Shown piece after piece: positions 1 to 12,800 of a DNA stretch of 64,000 nucleotides; the first letter of the stretch is position 1, and each line of letters opens with the position of its first letter. This DNA comes from Anthonomus grandis grandis. Its lineage: Eukaryota > Arthropoda > Insecta > Coleoptera > Curculionidae. Position numbers and translations under genes: made by a program. The stretch lies in assembly GCF_022605725.1 (NCBI RefSeq), contig NC_065551.1, forward strand, positions 26,102,001 to 26,166,000, read 5' to 3'. The notes beneath the pieces are model-generated. The model was not told where the DNA came from, ran no database searches, and was given only the letters and a program-made list of their open reading frames with translations.

Positions 1-1077
1 ATTACGGTATTTTTAATTTTTTCGTGGCTTTTGTATAAGAGTTTTGTATAGATTTGATTCATTTATAAAAACTTTCCAAGTGAGTTCAAAACCCAAATAA
101 GTTCAATAATTTTAAGAAAAAGTGTGAAAACATTTCTAATATCGCAACTGAACAAGCAAGAACGTTCATCTAATAGTGCAATTGAAACTACTGGAATATA
201 TAATAATTTTGCATGCACTTTAAAGCAATCTTCCTGTTGATATCTCTTCCATGGCTATTGAAAATAGAGTGAACATTTCACTTTTTATGTCTAGCTTTAT
301 TACTTCGAATAATGTTTACCCAGATATATATTCCCATAAAAAAAATTAATTAATTTTTCTCTAAAACAATATTATTTTAATAAATTACTTCTCTTCTCTA
401 GAAAATTTGAATTGAAGAATTCGGTACAAAATATTCATAAATAACTTCTAGTGGGATTGATGATTGAAAACTATATTTACCGACTTGTAAATACCTAGAA
501 ACTTACTTTCCCCGAAGTACACTTTTTCGTCTAGGATCATATTAATTTGAAGCATCATCCACTAAACTTAGTCACGTAAACGAAACTTTATGAGTAAAAT
601 TGCGCAAATTGAGCTAAAGTTCTGGAATTTTCCCAAAAGTTCTATTTTAAATTATTTGAGCCCTTATAATAGGATTTTGTTTATTTTGCAAAAGCCTCCG
701 TTATTATTATACACGGACTTTAATTGTAATCCCACTATGTAAATAACTCTTGTTCGTAGGTATTTTTTTAAATAGAACTCCATATATTTAATACCAAATT
801 CAGTAAGAGCGAAAAATTGTATTTAAAAATGAAAGCATTATTCCTCTAAAGTTCCTTCTGAACGTTTAAAAAAAAAACATTTTAAATGGCTCCTTGGCAA
901 TTTAAATCTCGTCTTAACGTAAAATGTTCTGCTCTTAAATTATTTCCAAAATCTCATTTACAGTTACATCTCATTTACAAAAAATTACTTGATTTAAAAA
1001 AAATAAACCCCAAGTTAATATTAAAGGTCACCGTTATTTTTCCCTGTTTGTACATTTATGAAGCTCGTTTTTTTGTT
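1..1077. other. AT-rich intergenic DNA, no gene seen
   Basis: Both strands are full of stops and poly-A/T runs. A short plus-strand frame from about 886 is Lys/Leu/Phe-rich in the way expected of chance AT-rich reading and has no splice or domain context. Confidence 0.6.
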
Positions 1078-1510
1078 ATCGTTCGTTGATGGAATTTGGG
1101 CTGCATCCAAATCCACAACACTTGAGGGCTTTCTTGTATCTCTATTTAGGGCTACGAAGGACCAGCTGGCTATGTGAAAAGGGCACCAAAACAGAAACGC
1201 GAAAAGTACTTTAAACAATTTAATTTAAAACCATTTAATTTTGTGTGAGAGAATTTGTTGTTCTTATTTAGAAAAAATGCGAGCGGGCGGGACAGAACAG
1301 CGAGACCGAGAGTCTCCTTACATAACCATTATCTAGGAGCGACTGACGCCAAAAAGTCGGATGATGCAATTTTCCTTAAAAACCGTTACCTGCGCGGGGG
1401 TGTGAGGAAGCTCGTCGCGACCAATAAAACAAAGGGGAATGATTCCGAGAATGTATATCTTGTGACGAATATAAATTTTTATTTAAGTCGACTTCTATTG
1501 TAAATGTTGT
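1078..1510. other. GC-richer island, possible retroelement or promoter remnant
   Basis: A block of clearly higher GC and CpG content (for example GAGCGGGCGGGAC near 1282, CTGCGCGGGGGTG near 1391 and GCTCGTCGCGACC near 1410) inside AT-rich DNA. No long convincing ORF: the 82-codon frame at 1255 starts at a TTG and resembles nothing I know. It could be a degraded LTR or a promoter/first exon. I found no matching second LTR in the window, so the call is open. Confidence 0.25.
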
Positions 1511-1666
1511 GTTTTATTTAATTTGGGTATGTATAAATGTGTGGATGGTTTATGTGTGAATTTGAATTGTTTTTCTTTATGTTGCAACTAGTTTTGCAAC
1601 ATTCGTGTTTACAGTTATTCGCACTAAACACCTTCGAAATAGAATTGTTAGTAAAATACGTTAAAA

Positions 1667-2521
1667 GTGATGTTCTCCTGGGTTAATCTGACAAACCACG
1701 CTAGAAAAACATCATTTCCAGGCGATCAAGACACTATTAAATAAATAAAACGATGATATAGGAAACGTGTTGAAAAACTGGGCTCTCATTTATATATCCT
1801 TATCTCAGTTTAATAATCAGAAAAGTATTGGAACGAAGTGATGTTTTTCTGGTTTATTCTGACAAACCACGCCAGAAAAACACTATTTCTAGGCGATCCG
1901 GACACTATTAAATAAATTAAACGATGATATAGGAAATGGGTTGAAAAGCTGGGCCCTCATTTATATATCCTTATCTCAGTTTAATAATTAGAAAAGTATT
2001 GGACCGAAGTGATGTTTCTCTGGTTTAATCTGACAAACCACGCCAGAAAACACTAATTCTAGGCGATCAAGACACTATTAAATAAATTAAACGTTGATAT
2101 AGGAGGTGGGTTGAAAAGCTGGGCTCTTATTTATATATCCTTATCTTAGTTTAGCAGTTAGAAAAGTATTGGAATAAAGTGATGTTTTTCTGGTTGAATA
2201 TCACAAATCACGCCAAAAAAACACTATTTTCGGGTGATCCAGACACTATTAAATAAATGAAACGACGATATAGGGAATGGGTTGAAGAGCTGGACTCATT
2301 ATATATCCTTATCTCAGTTTAAGAATTAAAAAAGATAAAAATGACAAAGTGATGTTTTTCTGGTTTAATCTGACAAACCACGCCAGAAAAACACTATTAT
2401 CAGGCTACCTAGATGATAATAAATAAATGAAACGATGATATAGAAAATGGGCTGAAGAGCTGGGCTCTCATTTATATATATACTTATCTCAGTTTAATAA
2501 TTACAAATGTATTGGAACAAA
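1667..2521. repeat. Tandem repeat, five copies of about 171 bp with internal palindrome
   Basis: Copies begin with GTGATGTT at 1667, 1838, 2009, 2179 and 2349, giving periods of 171, 171, 170 and 170. A last boundary (GTAATGT) lies at 2522. Each unit has the same order: a TTTTTCTGG block, TCTGACAAACCACGC, its inverted partner CCAGAAAAAC, GACACTATTAAATAAA, CGATGATATAG, GGGCTCTCATTTATATAT and TATCTCAGTTTAATAAT. In copy 5, arms 2353-2363 and 2383-2393 are an 11-bp perfect inverted repeat around a 19-nt loop. Copies differ by scattered substitutions and small indels. The unit length is satellite-like, but such arrays also occur inside Helitron-type elements. Confidence 0.95.
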
Positions 2522-2528
2522 GTAATGT

Positions 2529-3516
2529 AGGTTCCAAACAATTAGATTTTTAACCATAAGTGTAATCATAGATATTTTTTAGGGTTACGTGGTTGGGTCG
2601 ATATTAAAGAGATGAAAATCAGATGAATGTTTGTGATAAAATAAAGGAGATATAAGAAATTTAGTTTCAGATAAAATTAGGGTTCATTTTTCTAAAACTA
2701 GAAATATACCTGATAAATACTATGCTAAACTCATTGAACTAATTCTTTATTTACTATCAAGTATCACACTTTTAGGCTAAATTATAAGCAGATAAATTCT
2801 GGTAAATTCTTTGTATTTCAGTTTATAATACAACTTTAATAACAGGAGAAAAAAATACAAAAAAAAATAACTTCTACAAAAACAAGATTATTTACAAAAT
2901 ATACCATTAATTATTCTTATACATCCCAAATCTGCCACTCCTCAGCCAAATAAACACCAAAATTATAATATTTTCACATCTATTCCATAAATAAATTATT
3001 TTATCACATCTCATAGATTTGGGTTACATATAAGAAATAATAAGGAAAATAAAAGCTATTGCTTGCTTGCTACACCAAATTCTTAGTTTTACATGTTATG
3101 TTGTGAATGGTTGTTAAAGCAGAATTTGTAACAAAATATTATTTTAGCTTCTGTTTAACAATTCTTTCAAACAAAGAAACTGCACTCACTGCTAATACTA
3201 TTGGTATTTTAATGTAATATTAAAGTTATTGCGATAAAAATTTACTCTATTATTGAAGCTGAAACTACGTTTATTGCTGCATATTAGGAATTTTATTGCA
3301 AGAGGAAGTAGTAACTGTAATAAAAAATATTCTAATTTTAAAAACAACATGTTTTATGGAAATCCATACACAAAACTCAAGAGAGCTTCATTAATATTAT
3401 TTCCCAATCACGACCCCTTTTTTATCCATTTATCCAAGACCATAGCAATGAAATTTTTTACCTGTAAAACCCTGCATTTAAAACTAGTCTACTAAAAAAC
3501 TTACCTATTAAATAGT
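2529..3516. other. AT-rich intergenic DNA downstream of NAF1, no gene seen
   Basis: No repeat of the 171-bp unit and no credible ORF. The 80-codon plus-strand frame at 3253 starts at a TTG and looks like chance. Confidence 0.55.
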
Positions 3517-3522
3517 TTTATT
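3517..3522 (-). terminator. Candidate NAF1 poly(A) signal (AATAAA on minus strand)
   Basis: The first AATAAA on the minus strand after the NAF1 stop codon at 3745 lies here (TTTATT on the plus strand), with another overlapping at 3522-3527. The implied 3'UTR is about 230 nt. Position is the only support. Confidence 0.4.
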
Positions 3523-3744
3523 TTATTAATAGAAAACTTAAATATCTTGTACTATTTACATTTTAAGTCACAGTAACCCAGTAAATACCCAGGATTATAA
3601 ATAATTAAATTAGAAAATAAACTACCCCTCTAGTATTTCAAGGAAAATAATAAATGGTCCATTAGTCCTCTATAACCGAGAAAAAATAAGTAATAAATTA
3701 ATAAGTTTGAAAAAAAAATATAGAATTTAACAAAGAGTAAAACA

Positions 3745-3859
3745 CTAAAATGGTTGAGATGAGGGACCCGCGTCCCAATTTCGACTGTTGTTGCTAAAGT
3801 AGTTGTCTGAATTTTGACGGAATGTTTGGAGTTGACCTCGTGCCCTTCCATAACCTCTT
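3745..3859 (-). CDS. NAF1: NAF1 coding exon 7 (RG-containing C-terminus and stop)
   Basis: Acceptor TTTGTTTTTCAG; completes a Leu codon and reads RGYGRARGQLQTFRQN, an Asn/Ser-rich stretch, and ends PSSQPF before TAG at 3745-3747. The in-frame fit after a 4.6-kb intron and the RG-rich end support the join. Confidence 0.82.
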
Positions 3860-6800
3860 CTGAAAAACAAATAATTATTAAAAAAATAAATAAATAAAAG
3901 AGAAATATTAGGAAGAAAAACGTATATTGACCAAGTAATAAAAACTTGAAAAAACCTAATTTTATTTTTTTAGGACTCAATTTGAATGTGGTTTGGTAAA
4001 CTATTACTGATGACCTTTTTCTGTTAACAGTTAATCGATGCCTGGGATAATTTAATTGCAATGTACTTGTTTTATATCTATGGCCTGATTGCTGGTTTCC
4101 TGTGTTCAAAAAAGAACATTACAACATACAGGGTGCGTCAACAAGGCGGACGTAAATATAAGATATAGAGCAAGAAATTCTGTAGCAAAGTTGTAGGGTT
4201 TCCTAAAACCTACAAATTACAAATATTTTTACATATACAGGGTGGGTCACAAAAAGGTTATCATAAAATATGTATTTTTTTACCACGCGAGAAAATTATA
4301 AAATCCAAATTCGGAAGGTCATATTAACACATAATAGTGAAACTAAAAACTTTATATTTGTTAATTAAGGTATATAATAGTATTTAAGATAAATTAGATT
4401 ATTTAATTAATTTTTCAAGTGTGTAATAGCAATACCAATATTTAGCTTTAACCATAGTATTTTTTATTATTCTTCATTATTATTTAATACAAATCTTAAT
4501 GCTTAAAAATAATGGATTAAATAATCGGCTTTTTATACTTAAATTACACAAAAGTTATCATGTGTTAAAAAGTAAAGGGTATAGGTATAGGATCTATATT
4601 ACAAAAAATGAATGGATTTTAGGGATAAATTAACAACATAAAATTATATACAGTGTACTTCCCGTTATTACGTACTTATAATTCGGAACCCGCCCAAACA
4701 GTCTTGTCATTTTACTGGATATAACGTACTAACTAAAATTTTAACTCCGGCTATAACGTTCAATATTTTTGCCCGATTGACAGTAATTTTCCGGTTGTAA
4801 CGTACAAAGGTACGTTATAAGCAGAGTAATTTTCCACCTCTGTCGGGGATTTCCATTAATCGATACTGAGAAGTTTCTCTGTGGTCGCGCGTTGGTACCG
4901 AGGCCGCCGGGGATGTTCAGTTCTCGACTCTGAGAAATTTTATAAAACAGGCAAAATGAGATGACCGGTAGTTTTAGATTGGACATTGCGTGAAGTTCAC
5001 TAGTAAACTCACAATAGAGTGCGAGTTTTAGTAGTTTTTTTGGTAAAATAACGGATAAGCACAGAGCTATAAATTTGAAAGAAAAAATAGACATCAATAA
5101 AAGTATTGAAAGTGGCATTAACAAATGGGAAATTGCGAGAAGGAAAAATATGGCAAAAACAACAGTTTCTACAATTTGGAGCAATCGTGAAAAAATCAAA
5201 CAAGCAAGTGAAAATAAATCGCAAAGAATTAAGAAAATTAGGAATCCCGTACGCCCAGATGTGGATCAAGCTCTTATTCGATGGTTTGAGGTGAGAAGAA
5301 CCGAAAATATTCCTATAAGTAGACCACTTTTAAAGGCAAAAGCGGAAGATTTATCTAAGGGATTACACGGTGGAGATTTTAAGTACTCTACGGATTGGCT
5401 CGAGCGTTTTAAAGTTCGTCACAACATCAATGTCGGCAAAGTGTCCACTAAAGCAGGAGATGTTAGCAGGGAAGCTGTGGTAAACTGGTTAACCGAGAAA
5501 TGGCCAGGTATTGCACAAAATTACAGCTGTGAAGATATTTTTAATGGGGATGAGACCGGACTATTTTACAAGATGACTCCAGACCGTAGACTGAAATTTA
5601 GAAAAGTAGAAAAGTGTGTGGGAGGCAAGCAATCAAAGCTAAGATACACCGTTTGGGTTTGTGCAAATATGACAGGTAGTGAAAAATGTAAACTTCTTGT
5701 CATTGGTAAATATGAACGACCGAGGTGCATGGAAAATATTAAAAACCTGCCTGTTATTTATAAATCGAATAGACGCGCATGGATGACTTCAGACATTTTT
5801 ATTAATTATTTGAAAGAGTAGGATGAAAAACTAAGACGTCAAAAAAGAAAAATATTGCTTCTAGTGGACAATTGTGCAGCTCATCCAAAGAATGTAGATC
5901 TGACAAATATCAGATTGGATCAAGGCATAATAAAATGCCTGAAAACCTATTACCGTAGATATTTTATGTATCGCCTAATTCAAGCATTGGATAGTGAGGA
6001 AACGTTCAATCTAACAATTCTAGACTCGATAAAAATTATTGCGAAATCTTGGAATGAGGTTTCACAAAAAACGATTCAAAACTGCTTTCGACATGCTGGT
6101 CTAGTGAAATCGATGGAGGAGTTTGATTCAGATGATGACTTGCCTCTGAATCAGTGGTACGAGAAATATAAAAGTGTTGATGATGATGATGACTGGGATA
6201 TTCCGCTAAGATATTGGTTGCAAAATCACTGCCAAAACGTAACTACTGTAGAAAAATATCTTCCTGAACTAGATAATTTTACGACCATGGACGATAATCT
6301 GGTAGCAACGGAGAAGTTATAGAATCAAACTGTTCAACGAATGATTTAAGTTCCGATAACGAAAGCGATTAATAATGAACTATTTGTTATGAATATCAGT
6401 TTGTGTTGTTAAACAAAATAAATTTATTGCAATAATTCTGTGCAGGCTGTTTCTTATTATTCTTATATTTTTATTCATTTATTTATGTAACAATTTATGT
6501 CACACATAAATGAAAAATAGTGTAAGACATGTTAAATATTTACTGTCGAACTATGAGCTGTGATAATGAAAGCCAAATGTTTTTCAATTAATTAAATCAA
6601 TTACACTGTGAGCGATGTCTCGGTTCTGTGAAAGCAAATGCGAGTACTGGCATGTGGCGATCATAATCTACTGAGTATAAGAATATAGTGAGACTCATAC
6701 CTGTTACAAATGACCTAATTTCATTTTTGCTTTTTGCTTTTTCTGCATTAGTAATTCCAGAATTAATGATTTTCCTTTTCCCTAGCTGTGGCATAATTTT

Positions 6801-9800
6801 TCCAAAGAAACATATATTATTTTTCCGATGCTACCCTGAGCCCTCCTAGTTTTAAAGTCAAAGTGTTTTGCTTTTTAAATTCAGATAAAAAATAACGATG
6901 TCTTGACTTGATTGAAAATTAATACTTAATAGTTTTGAACTCAGACAAAATTAATTAATTCTAATATTATAAAATAATAAAAACCATTTATTTAGTTAAT
7001 ATAATAATTTATTAATTATTAATACCATTTATTCAGAGTATATACGAAAGTATGGATAGTGGTCTGGAAACTTGTGCCGTGTACACTGACTTTTCCAAGG
7101 CTTTTGATAAGGTACATCATCCTACACTTTTCGTGAAGTTGGAGAATTTCGGTGTGCACAGGGTCCTGCTCAAACTCATTAAAAGTTATCTAACAAATCG
7201 CTCTCAGTACGTTGTCGTAAATGGAGTAAAGTCTTCTTGTACAACCGTAACTTCAGGAGTACCGCAAGGTTCTCATTTGGGACCGATTTTGTTATCAATT
7301 TTTTTAAATGACATTGGTCAATGTTTCTCTACCTGTAGATATCTTGCATATGCAGATGACCTAAAAATCAGTATCAGATTTTCGTGCCCTGCAATCTGAT
7401 CTTGCAAATTTTGAAAGGTACTGTACCTTAAATAAATTATTTATTAATCCAGAAAAATGTCATTCTATACTTTTTAGCAGAAAACTATCTCAGACACAAA
7501 ACAAATGTGAGTCTATCTCGGGGGCACTATCCTGAAGTATGTGGAGTTTATTAAGGATTAGGTGTGACGTTGGATTCCAGACTGCTCTTCGACGTTTATA
7601 TAGAAAACATTGTTCAGAAAGCTCTAAAAAATCTAGGTTTTATAACTCGAATTACAAAGGGTTTTAGTAATCAATCATCATTAATATTATTATATAATGC
7701 GTTCGTTAAACCTACTATAGAATATGCGACAGTGGCTTGGAATCCGATGTATCACAAATATATTGACCAAATTGAAAGAGTTCAACGAAAGTTTGTAAAT
7801 ATAGTAAATTTTCGCTTTAATAGACAGAGACATTTTTTTACTTACTATGATAACTTAAAATTTTATGGTATGAAGCCCTTAGAGAGTCGTAGAAACAATT
7901 TTGATTTAATATTGATTTATAAAATTATTAATAATTTAATAGACTGCCCTTTCTGTCTGGAAAATTTACATATCAACGTTAATCCTTATATTTTGCGTAA
8001 TAGATCGACCTTTAGCATCTCAAGATATTCTTCAAACTATTTGTCTAACTCTCCATTGTTCAGATGCGCCCGTAGTTTTAATAATTTTCAAGAAACTAAT
8101 TTGAATGTTGATATATTTTTCTCCAGTATGGCTTCATTTAAGCGATACTTAAAAAATTCTACCTAATTTCGTAAATAACGATAAATATTGTCCTTTTTTT
8201 CCCTATTGTCATTATTCATATGTATATATGCTTCTTTATTGTTTATAAGAGTTACTATTAAATAAGTTAGTTTGGTTTATATTGCTTGGTGTATTTGTTA
8301 GGTTTGGTGAAAATGTAATGTTTGGCAAAGCGCTTACTTGTATTTAAATTCATAAGATACTTTGTGCTTTCCTGTTATTGGATTGCTTAGTCTATCTGTA
8401 GGAGAGCCTTGTACTTAAATAAATAAATAAATAAATAAAACGTTATTAAAAGTATTCACATCTACATCCAACTTTCCACGACTGTATAAAAATACTTACA
8501 ATTGTGTTCCAGCGGTGGGTGTCTCGACCGTCTGGTTGATGCACGGATTGGCATATAAATTTCTTCGGAAGTACGAGAGATTTTGAAGGGGCATCGGTGC
8601 AAAAGCATATTTTTCTTGACCGCCGACACTAAAAGTGTTGGGATGTGTAGCTGCCGGTGCGGCGACGGGCCAACCGTAGGGCGTCGGATGTCCAAGCATC
8701 GGAGGAGGTACTGTCGGATTAAATTCCGGCGGTATCCACGTGGGAGGTTCAAGACTGAATGGTGCTGGTGGTACAGGTTCTTGGAAATCGCTTCGATGGT
8801 GGTTAGTTCTAAGAAATATTATTCTTGAATTAAAATGCTATTAAAACAAGAAAAGAATCCAACAACTTGTGGAAAGGCTCAGAGAAATAAAACCATGTAT
8901 TTCAACAAATGGAAAGTTTTGATTCAAATAAAAAATTAATAATTAAGAGGTAGTGAAGTTCTGCAGTGAACTATTACTAGGTAACAGTAACTCAATGTAG
9001 AAAGAATGGCCTTTTATTAAGAAGCTAAATTGGTTTCAAAAAAGTTGAGTAGTGAAAACAGAAATGCTCAGAATCACTACCAGAGCCATGAAAAACAGGT
9101 ACAATAAATAAAAACAATTAATAGGGAACATGAGGTATCATCGGTATAACTAGCGTTAAAATTGCCGACAGAAACCAAACTAAAATAGCGATGAAACCAC
9201 AAGTCAATCTAAACTTATTTGTAAAAAATTAAACATTTTGTCATTATTTAGAACAAGACTAATAGTACTGAAATTATAAGTTCGAGGAACTTATAATTTT
9301 TTGGTTCTTATTGCGTTTTGGTTCGATCACATTTTTTTGTAAATGTTTGTTTTTTGCCTACTTATTTCACTGTGAAACTTTCTAAAACCTCTATTATAAC
9401 AAAATATTTTTTTATCATTATTTACTCGATAAATTGACTACTCATTAACAATATTCAAGCAAAAAAACTTCTGCAAGGGTTACAAATTAAATCCGGCGTC
9501 AAAGAGTTAAAGTTGCTCAAAAAAGCTGTTTTATATTACTGTTCCTATTAGATATATCTAACAAACTCAATTTTAGCCTAGAAAGTATTATTTAATCTCA
9601 AATTTATGACAAACCCACATTTATATCCATTTAAGATAATATCTTGAGTAAGATAACTCAGGAGAATATAAATAATTTTCAAGATAAAAATTACTTACCT
9701 TGTTTATTTACCTAAACCCAAATCACAGTACAAAGTTAAATACCAAATGGATTAAGAAGTACTTAAAAATATACCATCAAATTATCAATCTATTTTAACT

Positions 9801-12800
9801 AAAATTGAAAACAGAACACCCTGAACAAAATGTTGATGTGTAAACTGCTTTCCCCTTTAAGTAAATATTGTATAGGTAATAAGGTAATGAAATAATGTAG
9901 TAAATGTGTAACAATGTAATAATATTAATGAACTTAATATTATTAGATTATACAATAGATTTTATGCTCTTATATAGTTTGTGCTTTAGTTCATCTGGTA
10001 GCATATTAAAGATCTTTGGGACAGTGTAACTAAGACTATGTTGTGATACTCCAGATGTTCAGATTATGCCAGATATTCTACCATCAATCTAAAAACACAT
10101 TCGAAGCCTGGAACAACTGCTTTTTGATGATTTTTTAATTTTATCAGTAGTATTAACTGTATTAATGTAATAACTCTTTGCTCTAAATTTGGTATTAATA
10201 ATATTCTATAGATCTGATAACTAAAGTTACTAATTTCCAATCAAGTTATCTAATGGTATGCTCTCATGTCCTTACTTCGAACTGCTCATGGCTTCTGATG
10301 ATGAAGCAATCCTCAATTAAATTTGATTTCATTGGGATTATTTTTATTTTGCTCATCTTATTACTACTTATTAACCAAAGAACCAACAAATTTTTCTGTT
10401 AAGTTGAAAGAAAAGTGATAAATTTAAAAGCATTAATTGAGGTAAATATGTTTATTAAAGACTCCTAAATTGGAGTACACTCCCTCATTCCTCAGCAGTT
10501 ACCCTTTTTTATATCTTATAAGCAGCATGAGAAATTATAGAAAGGATTCTTATGAAACTGCTCTTTCAAAGTTAAATTTCCTCTACTTAATGGCCAAAGA
10601 AACAATGTTCAATTGTGTGTTTCATGATACATTGTGATAATATTTTAAGTGAACTTAGCTTTTGGGCTCAAAAAATGACCTTTTTAAGCAGATTTCAATT
10701 ATGCATATTAACATGCAGCATAATCCAATGAAGCAATGTTCGTGGGATAGATATTGCCATCAATTTACAAAAACTTTCTTAGATATATTGAGCAATACTT
10801 TTTAAAACTTATATTACACAAACTGGCTTTTATATTTTGTGACAACTGTTTTAAGTTAATTTATATTATACTATCTAGGCTAATTTTCAGAAATAACTTA
10901 CAAGTCATAAAATATAGTTTTAAACTCTTAAAGGGCCATACAACTTACCTGATTTGTTTCGATAGATTTTTCTGTGCATCTGCTAACTTGCACACCCGCG
11001 TGTTCAAATTGTTGCAGTGATTCATGGTTCTCTCGTATTTTTGGTGCCTCTCCAGGCTGCTGTCATCCAGTTTCCGTTTCGAGTGGGTTTTCGTCGGTTT
11101 CCTTGCTTGTCGTTCCATTTCGTCATCCGAAAATTCCGCCAATTCAATCGGTTGTTCTTGATCGTTTAACCAAGACGCGTCGGATCCTTTTATCCTAAAA
11201 ATAATAACATTTCATTTTTGTTTTACTCGTCATACAAGAATACAGCATATTTAATGAAAATATGTGACGCCACAGTTTTGAAACAGGACAACATAAACCC
11301 AGGAGCAAACCACAGGCAATTTTCTTTGATTTGATTATTTAAGCTGTATAAGTTCCACCCATATTAATGTGACTATTTAAAGAAGTTTAAAGAATTAATT
11401 TATTTTAAATGGTTTTTATTATTGCTTTATTAATTTTTATTGTTATGTTTGTATGTATTTTAAATGTTTAATTTTTTTTTGTATAATTTTCACTTTATAC
11501 TAAAAGTCTATTTTACATTATAGATTCTAAACAGTATGTATATGTATGTATGTATTGTATCCTGATTTTTTTTTTTAATTCTTAATAAATAATAAATCAG
11601 TGGTTTACCCCCTAAACAAAAACTACCTACTTATAGCCATAGTCTCAACTGAAATTTTCTTCTTAAATTAAAAAAAAAAATAAAGAATCTTCTAAATCTT
11701 TTGGCGGGGGCATTTAGTTTAGCATCTCTTCCTAGCAAGGAGCAAAAAAGCTGCATTAGAAACATGCAAAGCAGAAAAACCAAAATAAAAGCTAAAAAAC
11801 ACAAACTTACTTCATAAGCTCCTTAAGAAAAACAAACTTTGTAAATGCTTCACTCTTAGGCGCTGCATAGACTTTAGTTCCAAATTTAACATCAAGCTTT
11901 TTTATTTCATCTTCGTTGTTAAATCTGACGCAATACATGGGCTCTGAAACTGGCCCTATAACATCATCAATGGGACCTAAAGGCTTCTTTGTGGATTGGT
12001 AATCTATGAAAAGCATAGAATCTAAATCAAATGCTGGCATACCACGTATTGTCTCAATAGTAACTAAAAAAAATGTTTTGCTAAGAGCTAGGGTGATTCA
12101 AAGTGAACACATTCTTACCTATATTGCCAATTACAGAAGTAACACCTCCAATATGCATAAATTCTTCAACAGAACTTATATTTAGGTTACTTAAATCCGG
12201 AATTGGTGGGAGGTCAGTTTCTCTTTCTGAGGACTTATTGGTTTTCTTAACTGCTCCTTTTTTAGTGCTTGCATTTAGTGGTGAACAATCAGCAGCTCTG
12301 GGAAAATGAATACATCCATAAGTATCAGGGACTAACATATTTATCTTTCAACATATTATTATTTATATCTGAGAAAAAAATCTATCTATCAAGATTAGAT
12401 TAAGTAGGAAAAAAGAAATAGGAAAGGTATATTTTAGACATACACAACAGAAATATGATAACCCAACTAATTTATGATGTTGAAATTTAACTAGAGTTAA
12501 TTCATAGCTATATGAATATATTCTATTGTCACCAATTTTCAAAAATTGTAATTTCATCACATTTTTTGCCATTTCATGCCAGTACTTATACAATATGACA
12601 TAATAGAAGATAATTGGTTGAATTTGGAAACTAAAGTTAAAGCTAAATATATTTATAATTTTGCCAGTTTTTAATTGTTGGTCATTTATTAACAAAATAC
12701 CTTACTGCAGCCAATAGCTTCTTAATTATCCCTACTATTTTATCATTATCTATCCTTGCTAACTTACTTTATTCTATCATCACTGTCAGATATCACAGAA

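Larger units (their letters stand above)
4651..6440 (+). mobile_element. Tigger/pogo-type DNA transposon, degenerate, in NAF1 intron 6
   Basis: The 5' end begins CAGTGTACTTCCCGTTATTA directly after a TA, as expected for pogo-group elements. Subterminal copies of a TAACGTAC motif lie at about 4669, 4721, 4800 and 4811. A transposase pseudogene follows, then AATAAA at about 6417. I could not find the matching 3' terminal repeat, so the right end is approximate and may be lost. It lies antisense to NAF1. Confidence 0.75.
7035..8440 (+). mobile_element. 5'-truncated LINE (Jockey/CR1-like) with (AAAT)n tail
   Basis: Reverse-transcriptase sequence starts abruptly at VYTDFSKAFDKVHH (about 7079) and continues through SGVPQGSHLGPILLSIFLND and YLAYADDLK (the catalytic YADD). 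Frames then shift: about 7378-7535 reads RALQSDLANFERYCTLNK, and 7564-8166 reads GVTLDSRLLFD, FVKPTIEYATVAWNP, IDQIERVQRKFVN and a C-terminal SFKRYLKNST. A (AAAT)n tail at 8417-8440 ends the copy. Endonuclease and ORF1 are absent, as with incomplete target-primed reverse transcription. It is antisense to NAF1. Confidence 0.9.
8809..10948 (-). other. NAF1 intron 5
   Basis: Contains a perfect 13-bp hairpin (9271-9299) and the 3' coding end of an antisense LINE relic (9948-10250). Otherwise AT-rich with nothing I can name. Confidence 0.75.

Noticed and set aside
1667..2521. Regular repeat array considered as CRISPR
   Set aside because: Units are 171 bp throughout with no repeat-spacer alternation, and the DNA is animal.
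3630..4109. 159-codon minus frame overlapping NAF1 exon 7, with NQQSGHRYKTSTLQLNYP at its start
   Set aside because: It uses a different frame from exon 7, runs through a Phe/Leu-rich AT tract, and its only donor-like end is not GT. Splicing it between exons 6 and 7 would create a stop. An extra NAF1 exon here is not supported.
4741..5269. Minus-strand frames of 152 and 86 codons
   Set aside because: Antisense shadow of the Tigger transposase and its 5' region.
8583..8828. Plus-strand 81-codon frame, Arg/Cys-rich
   Set aside because: Antisense of the proline-rich NAF1 exon 6.
9305..9330. tRNA B-box-like GGTTCGATCAC
   Set aside because: No A box or cloverleaf stems at the right distance.
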